64,000 bases of DNA, from positions 1,860,001 through 1,924,000 of the forward strand of contig NZ_JBBOOK010000001.1 in assembly GCF_038003045.1 (NCBI RefSeq). Direction: 5' to 3'. This stretch comes from Sporosarcina sp. FSL W7-1349. GTDB taxonomy: Bacteria; Bacillota; Bacilli; Bacillales_A; Planococcaceae. Positions 31,698-40,562 of the stretch are shown here, in pieces. The notes beneath the pieces were generated by a model. It did not search any database. It was not told the origin of the DNA and worked only from the letters and a program-made list of their open reading frames with translations. Each line of letters opens with the position of its first letter. Position 1 is the first letter of the stretch. The position numbers were made by a program, and so were the translations under genes.

Positions 31698-32555
31698 TTT
31701 TCCACTATTCTTTAATAAATCCGGATGATCGGTATGGATGCCATTGACTCCCATCGACTTCATCTTCAACGCGGCTTCCTCATCATTGACGGTATAGGCA
31801 TACACAGCGAGGTCCTGCCTGTGCATTTCATTGACAAACGAAGGGGACAACGCTTCATAGCTGATTCCGACGCCCGCTGCGTACTTGCGCAAGTCCTTCA
31901 CCTCTTTGTCGGACAGCTTCGCCTCTTCGTCCTCGTCAAAGGAAATCAACTGCAACAACGGGATTGCGGGTTCCAGTTCATGCACCCGCTTCAGCCCCTT
32001 TTCGCTGAACGAATGGACAACCGCCTTCGGATGTCCCGACTCATCAAACCCGATCAGTTCGTACTGTTTCAATAAAGCCACGAGCTTCTCCTCGATTCCC
32101 GGGTACTGTCCCGGATCTTTGAGCTCCACGACATAATTCATCTGATCGCCAAATTGGTCGAACACTTCCTTCAATGTCGGCACCGCGAACGCATCTTCCG
32201 GACCGCTTACCGCGATTTTGTCATGCCGCGCATCCGCCGATAACTGTTTCAATTCTGCCAAAGTGAAACCGGCAATCTCCCCGTTCGCCTCCGTCGTTTC
32301 CGACACGTCGTCATCGTGCATGACGACCATTTCCCCATCTTTCGTTAGATGGATATCCAACTCAATATAAGGCGCGTCCAGCTTCTCCGCTAAGGAAAAA
32401 GCCTCCAATGTGTTTTCCGGCAAATACGCAGACGCTCCCCGATGTGCAATAACAAGAAATTCATCATCGGGCATCGGGCCGGACACCTTGTGCAGACCGC
32501 AGCCTCCGAGAAGGAGGATTAGTAGAATCATTCGATTAAAAACTCTATTTCTCAT
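31695..32555 (-). CDS. Glycerophosphodiester phosphodiesterase, lipoprotein
   Basis: Hydrolyses glycerophosphodiesters, or possibly glycerol-phosphate polymers, at the outer face of the membrane. The 286-residue product has a lipoprotein signal (MILLILLLGGC with lipobox Cys near residue 20). The catalytic GDPD motifs follow: IAHRGASAYLPENTLEAF, IELDIHLTKDGEMVVMHDDD, and VVELKDPGQYPGIE, then VGISYEALSP and a C-terminal NGIHTDHPDLL. Catalytic His, Glu and Asp positions look intact. It stands alone, convergent to the yhfH-like genes. Confidence 0.92.
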   Translation of the reverse strand: MRNRVFNRMILLILLLGGCGLHKVSGPMPDDEFLVIAHRGASAYLPENTLEAFSLAEKLDAPYIELDIHLTKDGEMVVMHDDDVSETTEANGEIAGFTLAELKQLSADARHDKIAVSGPEDAFAVPTLKEVFDQFGDQMNYVVELKDPGQYPGIEEKLVALLKQYELIGFDESGHPKAVVHSFSEKGLKRVHELEPAIPLLQLISFDEDEEAKLSDKEVKDLRKYAAGVGISYEALSPSFVNEMHRQDLAVYAYTVNDEEAALKMKSMGVNGIHTDHPDLLKNSGK

Positions 32556-32663
32556 CTCCCCACCTCTTTCTATTCATTCATTTTCCCATCCCGAATAAAA
32601 AGAAACGTGCGAGAGGGAGTCCAAATGAGAAGAACATAACCGCACACTCGTACTCAGCAGGTG

Positions 32664-32849
32664 TTTTCTTGCACTGGGCTACGGTTTTCTTGCATTCATT
32701 ACGCTCTTCCTTGCGCTTATCCTGTAGAGCCTTGCTGGAAGCCGGTTTGCACGCCTGCCAACCAGCTTGCCTGCATTCAACCCGCTGTTGCTTACACCAG
32801 CACCCGGTTTCCTTGCACTCACCACGCTGTTGCTTGTCGCCCGTCCCTA
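32664..32849. repeat. Array G: about 21-bp period, core CTTGCACTC
   Basis: Units begin at 32664, 32685, 32706 and 32727, then after a 60-bp block of three degenerate units at 32787, 32808 and 32829. The core is TT(C/G)CTTGCACTCA followed by an ACGCTG-like tail. The array lies between the GDPD gene start and the hemY terminator. The core is shared with array I and probably the remnant J. Confidence 0.8.
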
Positions 32850-32895
32850 ACCAACAGCACTCAGGGTTCCGGCAAGTTAAAATCTATAAAAAAAA

Positions 32896-32914
32896 GCCCG
32901 CCACATGGGCAGGC
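32896..32914 (-). terminator. Terminator after hemY
   Basis: GCCTGCCC / GGCGGGC stem and a run of nine Ts on the minus strand, directly after the hemY stop at 32921. Confidence 0.8.
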
Positions 32915-32920
32915 TGAGGT

Positions 32921-34339
32921 TCATTCAAACAACTCTTGTAGCACTTCTTCGACCGCTGCTCGTCCTTGGTCGATGCAGTCAGGCAAGCCGACTCCGTCGT
33001 ATGAGGCGCCGGCGAGTTTCACTTGCGGGAAGAGGGCATGCAATTCCGCGCGGGAAGCTTCGATCAGTTGCTTATGGCCGACCCGGTATTGCGGTCGGTC
33101 CTCCTTCCAACGCGTAACGACCGAGAAATCCGGCTCCCCTTGGATGTTAATGATCTTCGAGAGATCAGCGAGGACGATTTTTTCGATCTCAGCATCGGGC
33201 AAGTCGACGATTGCTTCGTCCCCAGCACGTCCGACGAAGGCCCGTAGCAGCACTTTCCCTTTCGGCGTCGTTGTCGGCCACTTGCGATGCACCCACGTGC
33301 ACGCCGTGATGGAGTAATCGCTGCTCCGGGACACGAGGAATCCCGTCCCCTCTTTATCCTGAACGATGCTCTCTTCCGGGAATGCGAGCGCGATTGTGGC
33401 AACTGATGTGGTCGGGATGTTCCGCAGATTCTGCAAGATGCCATACGGGGCGAATAAACGACCCGCCATCTCGTGTCCTGTCGTCAGGATGACAGAATCG
33501 GCTTCAATTTCCCTTCCACCATTTAGTTGGAGCACGGTTTTCCCGTCCCTCGACTCGATTCCCTCGACTTGGACGCCTTTCAGGACGGAATTCGGGTCCA
33601 GTTGCGCTTCCGCCGCTTCCACCAATGTTTCCAAACCGTTCCGGAACGTATGAAACGCGCCTTCCCTTTTGTTGCTATGGCTGTTTTTCTGCGGAAGCTG
33701 TTTCGGAGTCGTTTTCTTCATTCCTAAAATGAGACTCCGGTGTTTCTTTTCCACTTGGTAAAACTGCGGGAAGGTCGATTCCAGACTCATCGTATCGATA
33801 TTCCCCGCGTAGACACCCGACAGCAGCGGCTCGATCAGGTTATCGACAACCTCTCCGCCAAACCGCCGGCGGAAGAATTGGCCGAGGGACTGATCGCCTT
33901 CCACGCCCGATCGGGGAAGTAGAAAGTCTCCCGCCGCCCGCATCTTGCCGGACCAAGTGAATAGCCCCGTCTTCAAGAACGGGCCGATTTCGGTCGGGAT
34001 CCCCATGACCGACCCGCCCGGAATCGGATGTAATTTGTTATGGACGAGGACATAGGCCTGCCCCGTTGCGTTCCGGACGAGTTCCCCTTCGATCCCGAGG
34101 TCCTTCGCCAGGACATCCACGCTTTTTTTCCGGATGAGGAATGAATCCGGCCCGCGTTCGATGACAAAACCGTCACGCCGTATCGTCTGGATCTTGCCGC
34201 CTAGCCGATTGGACGCTTCAATGAGGATCACATCAAGCGCAAGCCCTTTTTCACGCGCCTCTTTCTGCATATAGAACGCCGCGGAGAGCCCGGTGATCCC
34301 CCCGCCGACAATGACGACTTTCTTGTTTTGTCCGCCCAT
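32921..34339 (-). CDS. hemY: Coproporphyrinogen III oxidase (HemY/CgoX)
   Basis: A FAD enzyme that oxidises coproporphyrinogen III to coproporphyrin III in the Gram-positive heme route. The 472-residue product has the dinucleotide fold VVIVGGGITGLSAAFYMQKE at the N-terminus, GGKIQTIRRDGFVIERGPDS, and the C-terminal FAD signature near GASYDGVGLPDCIDQGR. It is the last gene of hemE-hemH-hemY, 23 bp after hemH. The terminal enzyme (HemQ/ChdC) is not in this window. Confidence 0.93.
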   Translation of the reverse strand: MGGQNKKVVIVGGGITGLSAAFYMQKEAREKGLALDVILIEASNRLGGKIQTIRRDGFVIERGPDSFLIRKKSVDVLAKDLGIEGELVRNATGQAYVLVHNKLHPIPGGSVMGIPTEIGPFLKTGLFTWSGKMRAAGDFLLPRSGVEGDQSLGQFFRRRFGGEVVDNLIEPLLSGVYAGNIDTMSLESTFPQFYQVEKKHRSLILGMKKTTPKQLPQKNSHSNKREGAFHTFRNGLETLVEAAEAQLDPNSVLKGVQVEGIESRDGKTVLQLNGGREIEADSVILTTGHEMAGRLFAPYGILQNLRNIPTTSVATIALAFPEESIVQDKEGTGFLVSRSSDYSITACTWVHRKWPTTTPKGKVLLRAFVGRAGDEAIVDLPDAEIEKIVLADLSKIINIQGEPDFSVVTRWKEDRPQYRVGHKQLIEASRAELHALFPQVKLAGASYDGVGLPDCIDQGRAAVEEVLQELFE

Positions 34340-34362
34340 GTCCTTTCGCTTCCTTTCCTCTT

Positions 34363-35295
34363 TTACGCTTCGTTCAGTTTCTCAAAAACCGCATCCGCCA
34401 TCGCTTCGATGAAAAGCGGATCGGTATTCGGCATAGCCGGGCGGAAATACGCCGCCCCGATGTCATCACATACAACCTTGCACTCATAATCGTTATCATA
34501 TAGCACTTCTAAATGGTCGGACACGAATCCAACTGGTGTATAAACGAATGCTTGATATCCTTTGTCTTCATGCAGCTGACGTGTCAAATCCTGGACATCC
34601 GGTCCGAGCCAGGGCTCAGGCGTCTGCCCTTCACTTTGCCAACCGACTTCATAATTCTCCACACCCGCTGCCGCGGCAATCAAATCAGCCGTTTCTTTCA
34701 ATTGATCGGCATACGGATCGCCCGCCGCGAGAATCTTCTCCGGCAAAGAGTGCGCCGAAACAATCAGACAAGCGGATCCTCGCTCTGTGTCGCTCATCTT
34801 CTCAAACGTCGTGCGCACTTGATCGCCCCAATATTGAATGAACTTCGGCTGCTTGTACCAGCTCTCAACAGACGTAATCCGGATCCCATACTTCTCGGCT
34901 TCCTCTTGCGCCCGTCCATTGTACGACTTTACAGAGAACGTGGAAAAATGAGGCGCCAAGACGATGGAAACCGCCTCCTGGATACCGTCTTCCTTCATCT
35001 TCTCAACCGCATCCTCAATGAACGGCGTAATATGCTTCAAGCCGACATACACTTTGAATTCAATGTCATCCTGCACTTCATTCAACCGATCAGCCAATGC
35101 GTTCGCCTGGTTCTCGGTGATTTTGGCAAGCGGTGAAATCCCGCCGATCGCCGCATAGCGGTTCCGAAGATCCTCTAGTTGTTCGGGTGCCGGTGGACGT
35201 CCCCGTCGAATATGCGTGTAATACGGTTCAATGTCCTCTTCCTTATAGGGCGTGCCATAAGCCATCACCAAAAGGCCCATCGTCTTTTTCGTCAT
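34363..35295 (-). CDS. hemH: Coproporphyrin III ferrochelatase (HemH/CpfC)
   Basis: Inserts ferrous iron into coproporphyrin III. The 310-residue product begins [20 protein letters not shown] and has the Firmicutes-type motifs [27 protein letters not shown], and the catalytic His and Glu in [11 protein letters not shown] and [15 protein letters not shown]. It is monomeric and cytoplasmic. Gaps to hemE and hemY are 27 and 23 bp. The [10 protein letters not shown] region and length are standard, with nothing broken. Confidence 0.94.
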   Translation of the reverse strand: MTKKTMGLLVMAYGTPYKEEDIEPYYTHIRRGRPPAPEQLEDLRNRYAAIGGISPLAKITENQANALADRLNEVQDDIEFKVYVGLKHITPFIEDAVEKMKEDGIQEAVSIVLAPHFSTFSVKSYNGRAQEEAEKYGIRITSVESWYKQPKFIQYWGDQVRTTFEKMSDTERGSACLIVSAHSLPEKILAAGDPYADQLKETADLIAAAAGVENYEVGWQSEGQTPEPWLGPDVQDLTRQLHEDKGYQAFVYTPVGFVSDHLEVLYDNDYECKVVCDDIGAAYFRPAMPNTDPLFIEAMADAVFEKLNEA

Positions 35296-35322
35296 CTTCG
35301 TTTCACCTCATTCAATTTCGTG

Positions 35323-36363
35323 TTATCCTCTCAGTTTTGCACTATACTCGTGAATAAATTCCGTCAACTTCTTCAACGTGGCCGGCTGTACTTCCGGAAA
35401 CACCCCGTGCCCAAGATTGAAGATATGGTTGCCATGTTCCACACCTTGTTCGATAATCACTTTTGCTCGTTCCTCGATGATACTCCAATCCGCCAACAGA
35501 AGTGCCGGATCAAGATTCCCTTGGAGCGGTTTCGTCAATCCACGTTCGCCTGCTTCCTTGATGGACAGTCTCCAATCTAGGCCGACGACGTCAACCGGCA
35601 GATCATGCCACTCGTTCGCCAAATGGCTTGCTCCAACGCCGAACGTAATGAGAGGAATGTTCAATTTGCGGAGTTCTGTGAAGATGCGCGTCATGACTGG
35701 TTTGATGAATATCCGGTAATCCGCCACATTCAGCGCGCCGACCCACGAGTCGAAGATCTGGACTGCCTTCGCTCCCGCAGCCACTTGAGCCTGAATGTAT
35801 GTGATGGTCATATCGCCCAACTTGTCCATGAGCGCAAACCAGGCTTCCGGTTCGGAAACCATGAAGGCTTTTGTTAAATGATACCCTTTTGAAGGTCCTC
35901 CTTCGATCATATAGCTCGCCAATGTGAACGGAGCACCCGCGAATCCGATGAGGGGAACGTTTAATTGTTCCTGTGTCAACATTTTGATCGTCTCAAAGAC
36001 GTAGGGAATATCGTCTTCCGGGGATAATTCGCCTAGATTTTGGACGTCTTGAACGGTACGGACTGGATTGCTGATGACCGGACCGACACCGGCCTTGATT
36101 TTGACATCGATGCCGATGCCCGGAAGCGGAGTGACAATATCTTTATAAAGTATGGCCGCATCCACGCCATATTGATCCACCGGGAGTTTTGTCACATAAG
36201 CGCATAATTCCGGTTGATGGGTAATCTCTTCGAGAGAGTATTTTTCTTTAATTTTACGGTATTCCGGTTGTGAACGACCGGCTTGCCGCATATACCATAC
36301 AGGAGTATGATTGATTTTCTCGCCACGGGCGGCACGTAGAAGTGTATCGTTGAATGGAGTCAT
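35323..36363 (-). CDS. hemE: Uroporphyrinogen III decarboxylase
   Basis: Removes four carboxyl groups from uroporphyrinogen III to give coproporphyrinogen III. About 346 residues, with the signature [20 protein letters not shown], the substrate-binding Asp in [20 protein letters not shown] and the C-terminal [13 protein letters not shown]. The start [16 protein letters not shown] at 36363 matches the family and has AGGA about 10 nt upstream. An ATG at 36384 is also possible, and further upstream codons lack support. First gene of hemEHY, divergent from hmoB. Confidence 0.94.
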   Translation of the reverse strand: MTPFNDTLLRAARGEKINHTPVWYMRQAGRSQPEYRKIKEKYSLEEITHQPELCAYVTKLPVDQYGVDAAILYKDIVTPLPGIGIDVKIKAGVGPVISNPVRTVQDVQNLGELSPEDDIPYVFETIKMLTQEQLNVPLIGFAGAPFTLASYMIEGGPSKGYHLTKAFMVSEPEAWFALMDKLGDMTITYIQAQVAAGAKAVQIFDSWVGALNVADYRIFIKPVMTRIFTELRKLNIPLITFGVGASHLANEWHDLPVDVVGLDWRLSIKEAGERGLTKPLQGNLDPALLLADWSIIEERAKVIIEQGVEHGNHIFNLGHGVFPEVQPATLKKLTEFIHEYSAKLRG

Positions 36364-36577
36364 TTGATGGATTCCTACTTTCATTGTTTTATCACTACCC
36401 GTTACTACATATCCGTTCTCAATATAGACGTTCCCCTTTGGAAAGTATAGTATGAAACTCTGATTGTCATAAAATTGTACGTCCTTTTCCACTTTGTAGT
36501 CATGGATTCGTCAAGGTTTGTTTTAACCGGCCCTTTCAGGGAAAATATAAGTCATATAAGAAGAGGAGGGATGGGGA

Positions 36578-37093
36578 TTGAATATTTATATGACGTCCGG
36601 CACACCCGAGTTCATGGAAAAGCTCCGTGAAAAGCATGCGAAGGAAAGAATGTTCGTCATGCACGGACAAGGTAACACCATTTTACTGCATGAAACAGAA
36701 GGGAAATCGGTATTTCAGACACCCCGGCGTTTCGAAGTGATCGGGGCATCGGGTGAGTTGAAAGAGAACGGCTATTTCGCCCTTAATAATATTAATGTAA
36801 TGGATGAAGGCCGACCCGTATTTGAACATCATTATAAAACGCAACAAAATGCGGTGGACGGGGAACCGGGTTTTCTCGCGTTCCGCTTGCTGCGTCCGCT
36901 CGATTCGGATACGTACGTCCTTTTAACCGAATGGTCGGAAGCAAGATTCTATGACCTTTGGAAAGAGTCGAAAGCGTACGAGCGGATCCATGAAATCGAC
37001 CGCGCCCGGGTTGGAACGGACCGTCCGCATATTTTCACGAGTGCGCCATACACCGCCACCTATACGGCAAAAATGAAAGACGAGGAAGCGTGA
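36578..37093 (+). CDS. hmoB: Heme-degrading monooxygenase HmoB-like
   Basis: An antibiotic-biosynthesis-monooxygenase fold protein of 171 residues, similar to B. subtilis HmoB (YhgC), which opens the heme ring. The ABM domain is in the C-terminal half (HYKTQQNAVDGEPGFLAFRL, LLTEWSEARFYDLWKESKAY). The start is a TTG at 36578, set by GAGGAGGG seven nt upstream; the first ATG is four codons further in. It is divergent from hemEHY, as yhgC is in B. subtilis, so heme synthesis and breakdown genes share a 200-bp control region. Confidence 0.87.
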   Translation: MNIYMTSGTPEFMEKLREKHAKERMFVMHGQGNTILLHETEGKSVFQTPRRFEVIGASGELKENGYFALNNINVMDEGRPVFEHHYKTQQNAVDGEPGFLAFRLLRPLDSDTYVLLTEWSEARFYDLWKESKAYERIHEIDRARVGTDRPHIFTSAPYTATYTAKMKDEEA

Positions 37094-37186
37094 CCTGATA
37101 AGGGTTGCGCTTTTTCATTCCATTGCTGAGCCTTGACCGGGTTGCTATACTAAGGCAAAGAACGATTTTTTTGAGGGGGTCATCGT

Positions 37187-38353
37187 ATGAGAGAGAAACT
37201 GTTTGAACAGCTGGACCGGGCATATGACGACATGGTCGCAATACGCCGCTACTTACATATGCATCCCGAACTATCATTCAAAGAAGAGAAAACGGCCCGT
37301 TACATCCATGACTTCTATGCCGACCTAGGAGTGGAAGTGAAGACAGGCGTCGGCGGCAATGGTGTTGTCGCACGTGTGAAAGGCGGCAAGCCTGGCAAAG
37401 TCGTCGCTTTGCGTGCCGATTTTGATGCGCTGCCGATCCAGGATGAAAAGGATGTCTCCTACAAATCGACCGTTCCCGGTGTTATGCATGCGTGCGGTCA
37501 CGATGGGCATACAGCCGCTTTGCTCCAGCTGGCAAAAGCGATCCATGTCATGCGAGAGTGCCTGGCCGGGGAGTATGTGTTCATTCACCAACATGCCGAA
37601 GAATATGCCCCAGGAGGCGCGAAGTCGATGATTGAAGCGGGCTGCCTCGATGGCGTCGATGTCATTTTCGGCACCCATCTCTGGTCATTGATTCCCCTGG
37701 GCACGGTGGAATACGTGATTGGACCGGCAATGGCGGCGGCAGATCGTTTCGAAATCACCGTCCAAGGCGCGGGCGGCCATGGAGCGGCACCTCACCAGAC
37801 AAAAGACGCCATCGTCATCGGCTCCCAGCTCGTCATGAATTTACAGCAGATCGTGTCCCGCCGTATCAATCCGATTGAATCCGCTGTCGTGTCCGTCGGG
37901 TCCTTCGTTGCGGACAATGCCTTTAACATCATTGCAGATTCTGCTTCCATCCGCGGTACGGTGCGGACGTTCACTCCCGCCATCCGTGACCAGGTGGAAG
38001 AGGAGATCCAGCGAATCGTAGCCGGGACGGCCGTGCTGAACGATTGCACGATCACTTGCGATTACTTCCGCGGCTACCCGCCGGTCGTCAATCATAAAGC
38101 CGAGACGGAATTCCTAAAAACGGTCGCAGAAACCGTCCCCGGCGTGGAACATGTCGTAAAAACTTCTCCTTTCATGGCAGGAGAAGACTTTGCATACTAT
38201 CTTGAAAAAGTACCCGGCACGTTCTTTTTCACTGGCGCCCAGCCAGCTGACGTATATCCTCACCATCATCCGAGATTCGACATCGATGAAAATGCCATGT
38301 TGCTAGCTGCTAAGACACTTGGCGCAGCGGCGATCGAATACCAGAACCGTTGA
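37187..38353 (+). CDS. M20D family amidohydrolase
   Basis: A metal-dependent hydrolase of 388 residues, probably removing acyl groups from amino acids or related amides. Metal ligands are visible in MHACGHDGHTAALL, FIHQHAEEYAPGGAKSM and FMAGEDFAYYLEKVPG, with the final histidine in HHHPRFDIDENAM. The dimerisation lid has GAGGHGAAPHQTKDAI. The motif order fits N-acyl-L-amino acid amidohydrolases such as YxeP/YhaA; the true substrate is not evident. GAGGGGG precedes the ATG by 7 nt. It is monocistronic with a strong terminator. Confidence 0.9.
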   Translation: MREKLFEQLDRAYDDMVAIRRYLHMHPELSFKEEKTARYIHDFYADLGVEVKTGVGGNGVVARVKGGKPGKVVALRADFDALPIQDEKDVSYKSTVPGVMHACGHDGHTAALLQLAKAIHVMRECLAGEYVFIHQHAEEYAPGGAKSMIEAGCLDGVDVIFGTHLWSLIPLGTVEYVIGPAMAAADRFEITVQGAGGHGAAPHQTKDAIVIGSQLVMNLQQIVSRRINPIESAVVSVGSFVADNAFNIIADSASIRGTVRTFTPAIRDQVEEEIQRIVAGTAVLNDCTITCDYFRGYPPVVNHKAETEFLKTVAETVPGVEHVVKTSPFMAGEDFAYYLEKVPGTFFFTGAQPADVYPHHHPRFDIDENAMLLAAKTLGAAAIEYQNR

Positions 38354-38359
38354 GAACCG

Positions 38360-38396
38360 CCTTCCCTCATTTCCGAATGAGTGGAAGGTTTTTTTT
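38360..38396 (+). terminator. Terminator after amidohydrolase
   Basis: CCTTCC-CTCATT / AATGAG-TGGAAGG stem and a run of eight Ts just past the stop codon. Confidence 0.85.
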
Positions 38397-38427
38397 CATT
38401 CAATCATAAGTCATTTTAACTAAACGG

Positions 38428-38484
38428 AAAACTAGTTCTTATTATATACATATTCATTGATTTTATAATTTTCTGATTTATAAT
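38428..38484 (+). promoter_or_regulatory. comK promoter with possible ComK half-site
   Basis: TTGATT (38457-38462), 16 bp, then TATAAT (38479-38484) forms a sigma-A type promoter 35 bp before comK. Upstream, AAAA-CTAGT-TCTT (38428-38440) resembles one ComK box (AAAA-N5-TTTT) with one mismatch. A paired second box is not clear. Confidence 0.45.
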
Positions 38485-38517
38485 GGAATTTAATGACTAA
38501 AAAGGGAGTGTGGCTAG

Positions 38518-39033
38518 TTGATGTTTGAGAAACAGAGCGCGAATTACGTCGTTTCTTTTGACACCTTCGTGTTGCAACCCGTCAAAGACGGAAAAAAAGT
38601 GGGGACCCGCATCATTGAACGGTATCGGGAAACGATTGTCCCGCGAAAACCGATTCACGTTGTAAGGAGTTCCTGCGATTATTACGGCGGTTCCTTGCAA
38701 AGTTCGACCAGTACCGCAAAACTGAAGCTGGGCAGACATCATAAGACACCGATCATCATAGCGCATGATTACGGCAGACCTTACATCTTCCTGCCTACAT
38801 TATCGCCACAAGCCGACCAGAATGTGTGGATTTCATACCATGCAATCGACTATTTCGAAGCCGAAAAAACGGGAACGAAAGTGCATCTGGAGAACGGAAA
38901 ATTCGTCAAAGTGGATATCTCCGCCAACACGATGTACCGCCAGTACACATTTGCCGGGTTCCTGGAAAAGGATTTCCTGAAAAGGCAAAAGCAATTGAGC
39001 CGGTCCTCATTGTCCTACCTTACCGATGGCTGA
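38518..39033 (+). CDS. comK: Competence transcription factor ComK
   Basis: Master activator of late competence genes, including comF, in Bacillus. The product is about 170 residues. Features shared with ComK are PIHVVRSSCDYYGGSLQSS, KTPIIIAHDYGRPYIFLPTL, QADQNVWISYHAIDYFEAEK and VDISANTMYRQYTFAGFLEK. It is shorter at the C-terminus than B. subtilis ComK (192 residues), as in other non-Bacillus relatives. The start is either TTG 38518 or ATG 38521, both behind AAGGGAG. Whether this organism is naturally transformable cannot be read from sequence. Confidence 0.88.
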   Translation: MMFEKQSANYVVSFDTFVLQPVKDGKKVGTRIIERYRETIVPRKPIHVVRSSCDYYGGSLQSSTSTAKLKLGRHHKTPIIIAHDYGRPYIFLPTLSPQADQNVWISYHAIDYFEAEKTGTKVHLENGKFVKVDISANTMYRQYTFAGFLEKDFLKRQKQLSRSSLSYLTDG

Positions 39034-39034
39034 T

Positions 39035-39394
39035 TTAGATGCCTGCCTTGACGAAAAAGCTATCCAAAAGCTCTTCCGTCCGATTGCGCAGCCGGACATT
39101 CAAATAACGCCGGCTATCCTCATAACCGCCATGGATGAATACATACTCCGTGAACGTATCATCCGTCTTGTTCCGAATGACCTTCATGTCGTGACGGCGC
39201 AAATAAGCTGTAGTCTCTTTCAGCTCGGCGCGGACCAGCTTCATCGCCTCATCCACCCGTTTCACATATGGGCCTTTCAATTTGAAGGGCCCTTTTTCAA
39301 ACGCCTGCCGATCACGCTCCAAAATGATCAACACCATTGGCAAGTAAATCATATTTTCGAAATATGGCAATGCCTCCGCGGGAATTAAAGGCAT
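39035..39394 (-). CDS. Conserved small protein, YhjD-like
   Basis: A 119-residue helical cytoplasmic protein of unknown function. It starts MPLIPAEALPYFENMIYLPM, continues LIILERDRQAFEKGPFKLKG, and ends with YVFIHGGYEDSRRYLNVRLR. I recall B. subtilis YhjD, encoded not far from comK, as similar, but could not check. The start at 39394 is set by AAGGAGGGAGG just upstream; the 26-codon in-frame extension has no such support. It is convergent with comK, with one base between the stops. Confidence 0.7.
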   Translation of the reverse strand: MPLIPAEALPYFENMIYLPMVLIILERDRQAFEKGPFKLKGPYVKRVDEAMKLVRAELKETTAYLRRHDMKVIRNKTDDTFTEYVFIHGGYEDSRRYLNVRLRNRTEELLDSFFVKAGI

Positions 39395-39562
39395 CCCCCT
39401 CCCTCCTTCCCTTCCACCGGAACATTTGTTCTCATTTATTATATGCCCTCTTCCGCCGAAAATCAACCACATTCACCAGGGATTATTTTCAATATTTATG
39501 TATGGGATGGAAGTGTGTAGGAAAATGGCAGGATTTTTATTTAGGGAGGCTGGCGGGGTGGA

Positions 39563-39702
39563 CTTATGGGCGAGGAACCAGGGAGTATAGGCGCGGAGAC
39601 TGACCTTATGAGCGTGGATTCGGAGAGTATGAGCGCTGAGCTGGAGTTATGGGCGCGGGGACCGAACTTATGAGCAAGGAACCGGGAAGTATGAGCGCCC
39701 AC
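39563..39702. repeat. Array H: 21-bp period, core TTATGAGC
   Basis: Units start at 39563, 39584, 39605, 39626, 39647, 39667 and 39688, with one step of 20 bp and the rest 21. The core is (C/A)(T/G)TATG(A/G)GCG(C/A)GGA. Units beginning CTTATG alternate with units beginning AGTATG. The word matches array F, 9.5 kb away. The rest of the gap 39395-39789 shows only the terminator at 39754-39780. Confidence 0.88.
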
Positions 39703-39753
39703 CATTATCCGTCATCACCTAAGCAGAATTTTGTTTAAGCCTCTCCATGAAAA

Positions 39754-39780
39754 AACTTCCAACCACACAGGTTGGAAGTT
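39754..39780 (-). terminator. Terminator after lipoprotein gene
   Basis: Perfect 11-bp stem AACTTCCAACC / GGTTGGAAGTT with a 5-nt loop and a T-run on the minus strand, 10 bp beyond the stop. Confidence 0.85.
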
Positions 39781-39789
39781 CAGTTTCAC

Positions 39790-40362
39790 TTATTCTTTGT
39801 CTTCATCGCCGACATAATAGACACCAGCGACTTTCCAGGCATCGCCTTCTTTCTTGAAGACAGTCACCTGACGTCCGGTCGGTTTCGTTTCGAGACCGGT
39901 AGCCTGTTGCTTATAAATGGTCTGGATTTTCGAGAACACTTGGGCTTCTGTTTCGCTATATTTTACAATCGTGACATCCGATGCTTCCCGGGTTAGATCG
40001 TACTCGTCGAACAGCGTCTCGGTCACTTGGCGTTCCTCCACCAGATCATATTTCTCCTCGGATAACGTTGCCAGATATCCGTCAATGTCCCGGTCGTTCA
40101 AAGTCTTGATATACACATCGAACACTTCGAGGATCCGCTCTTTATCCTCTGGCGGAATGCCCGTCGCTTCCTCTATCGATTCACCGGACAAACTGAATCC
40201 TACTTTCTGGTCATCGACGCCATGATCGACGGTCCCTTGCGTATTCATCGACTGTTCGCCGTCGTTGACCGACCCTTTCCCTTCCTGAGGGTCCTCCTTT
40301 TTGCCGCAAGCCCCCAACACGAGAAGCAATACCAACATGAGTAATCCTAAATTCCGTTTCAT
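39790..40362 (-). CDS. Lipoprotein with NTF2-like domain, unknown function
   Basis: A 190-residue protein with a lipoprotein signal (LLMLVLLLVLGACGKK; lipobox LGAC near residue 19) and an acidic low-complexity linker to about residue 65. A compact domain follows that resembles SnoaL/NTF2-like folds (VFDVYIKTLNDRDIDGYLAT, then TVFKKEGDAWKVAGVYYVGD). Such domains often bind small ligands, but no function can be assigned. It has AGGAGG ahead of its ATG and its own terminator. It is separated from degU by 200 bp. Confidence 0.75.
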   Translation of the reverse strand: MKRNLGLLMLVLLLVLGACGKKEDPQEGKGSVNDGEQSMNTQGTVDHGVDDQKVGFSLSGESIEEATGIPPEDKERILEVFDVYIKTLNDRDIDGYLATLSEEKYDLVEERQVTETLFDEYDLTREASDVTIVKYSETEAQVFSKIQTIYKQQATGLETKPTGRQVTVFKKEGDAWKVAGVYYVGDEDKE

Positions 40363-40384
40363 TATATTTTCCTCCTACGCGCAT

Positions 40385-40419
40385 AAAAGGGCCTGTCCTA
40401 CAGCGGAAGGCCCCCTTTT
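40385..40419 (-). terminator. Probable terminator between degU and lipoprotein gene
   Basis: AAAAGGGGGCCT / AGGCCCTTTT imperfect stem, flanked by A and T runs. It lies 140 bp beyond the degU stop, just ahead of the lipoprotein gene. A second small hairpin, GCCTG / CAGGC, lies near 40498-40514. Confidence 0.5.
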
Positions 40420-40562
40420 ATTTATCTTTATTCATCCACCTCGATAAGTGGTGAGATGAATGTGGATTTATTTCCCTGTCCAGCGGGTATCCGAACGCCT
40501 GCATCACACAGGCCTCAAGCTCGATTCAAAATCTGGACGCAACTACGCCAAGGCGTAATTGA

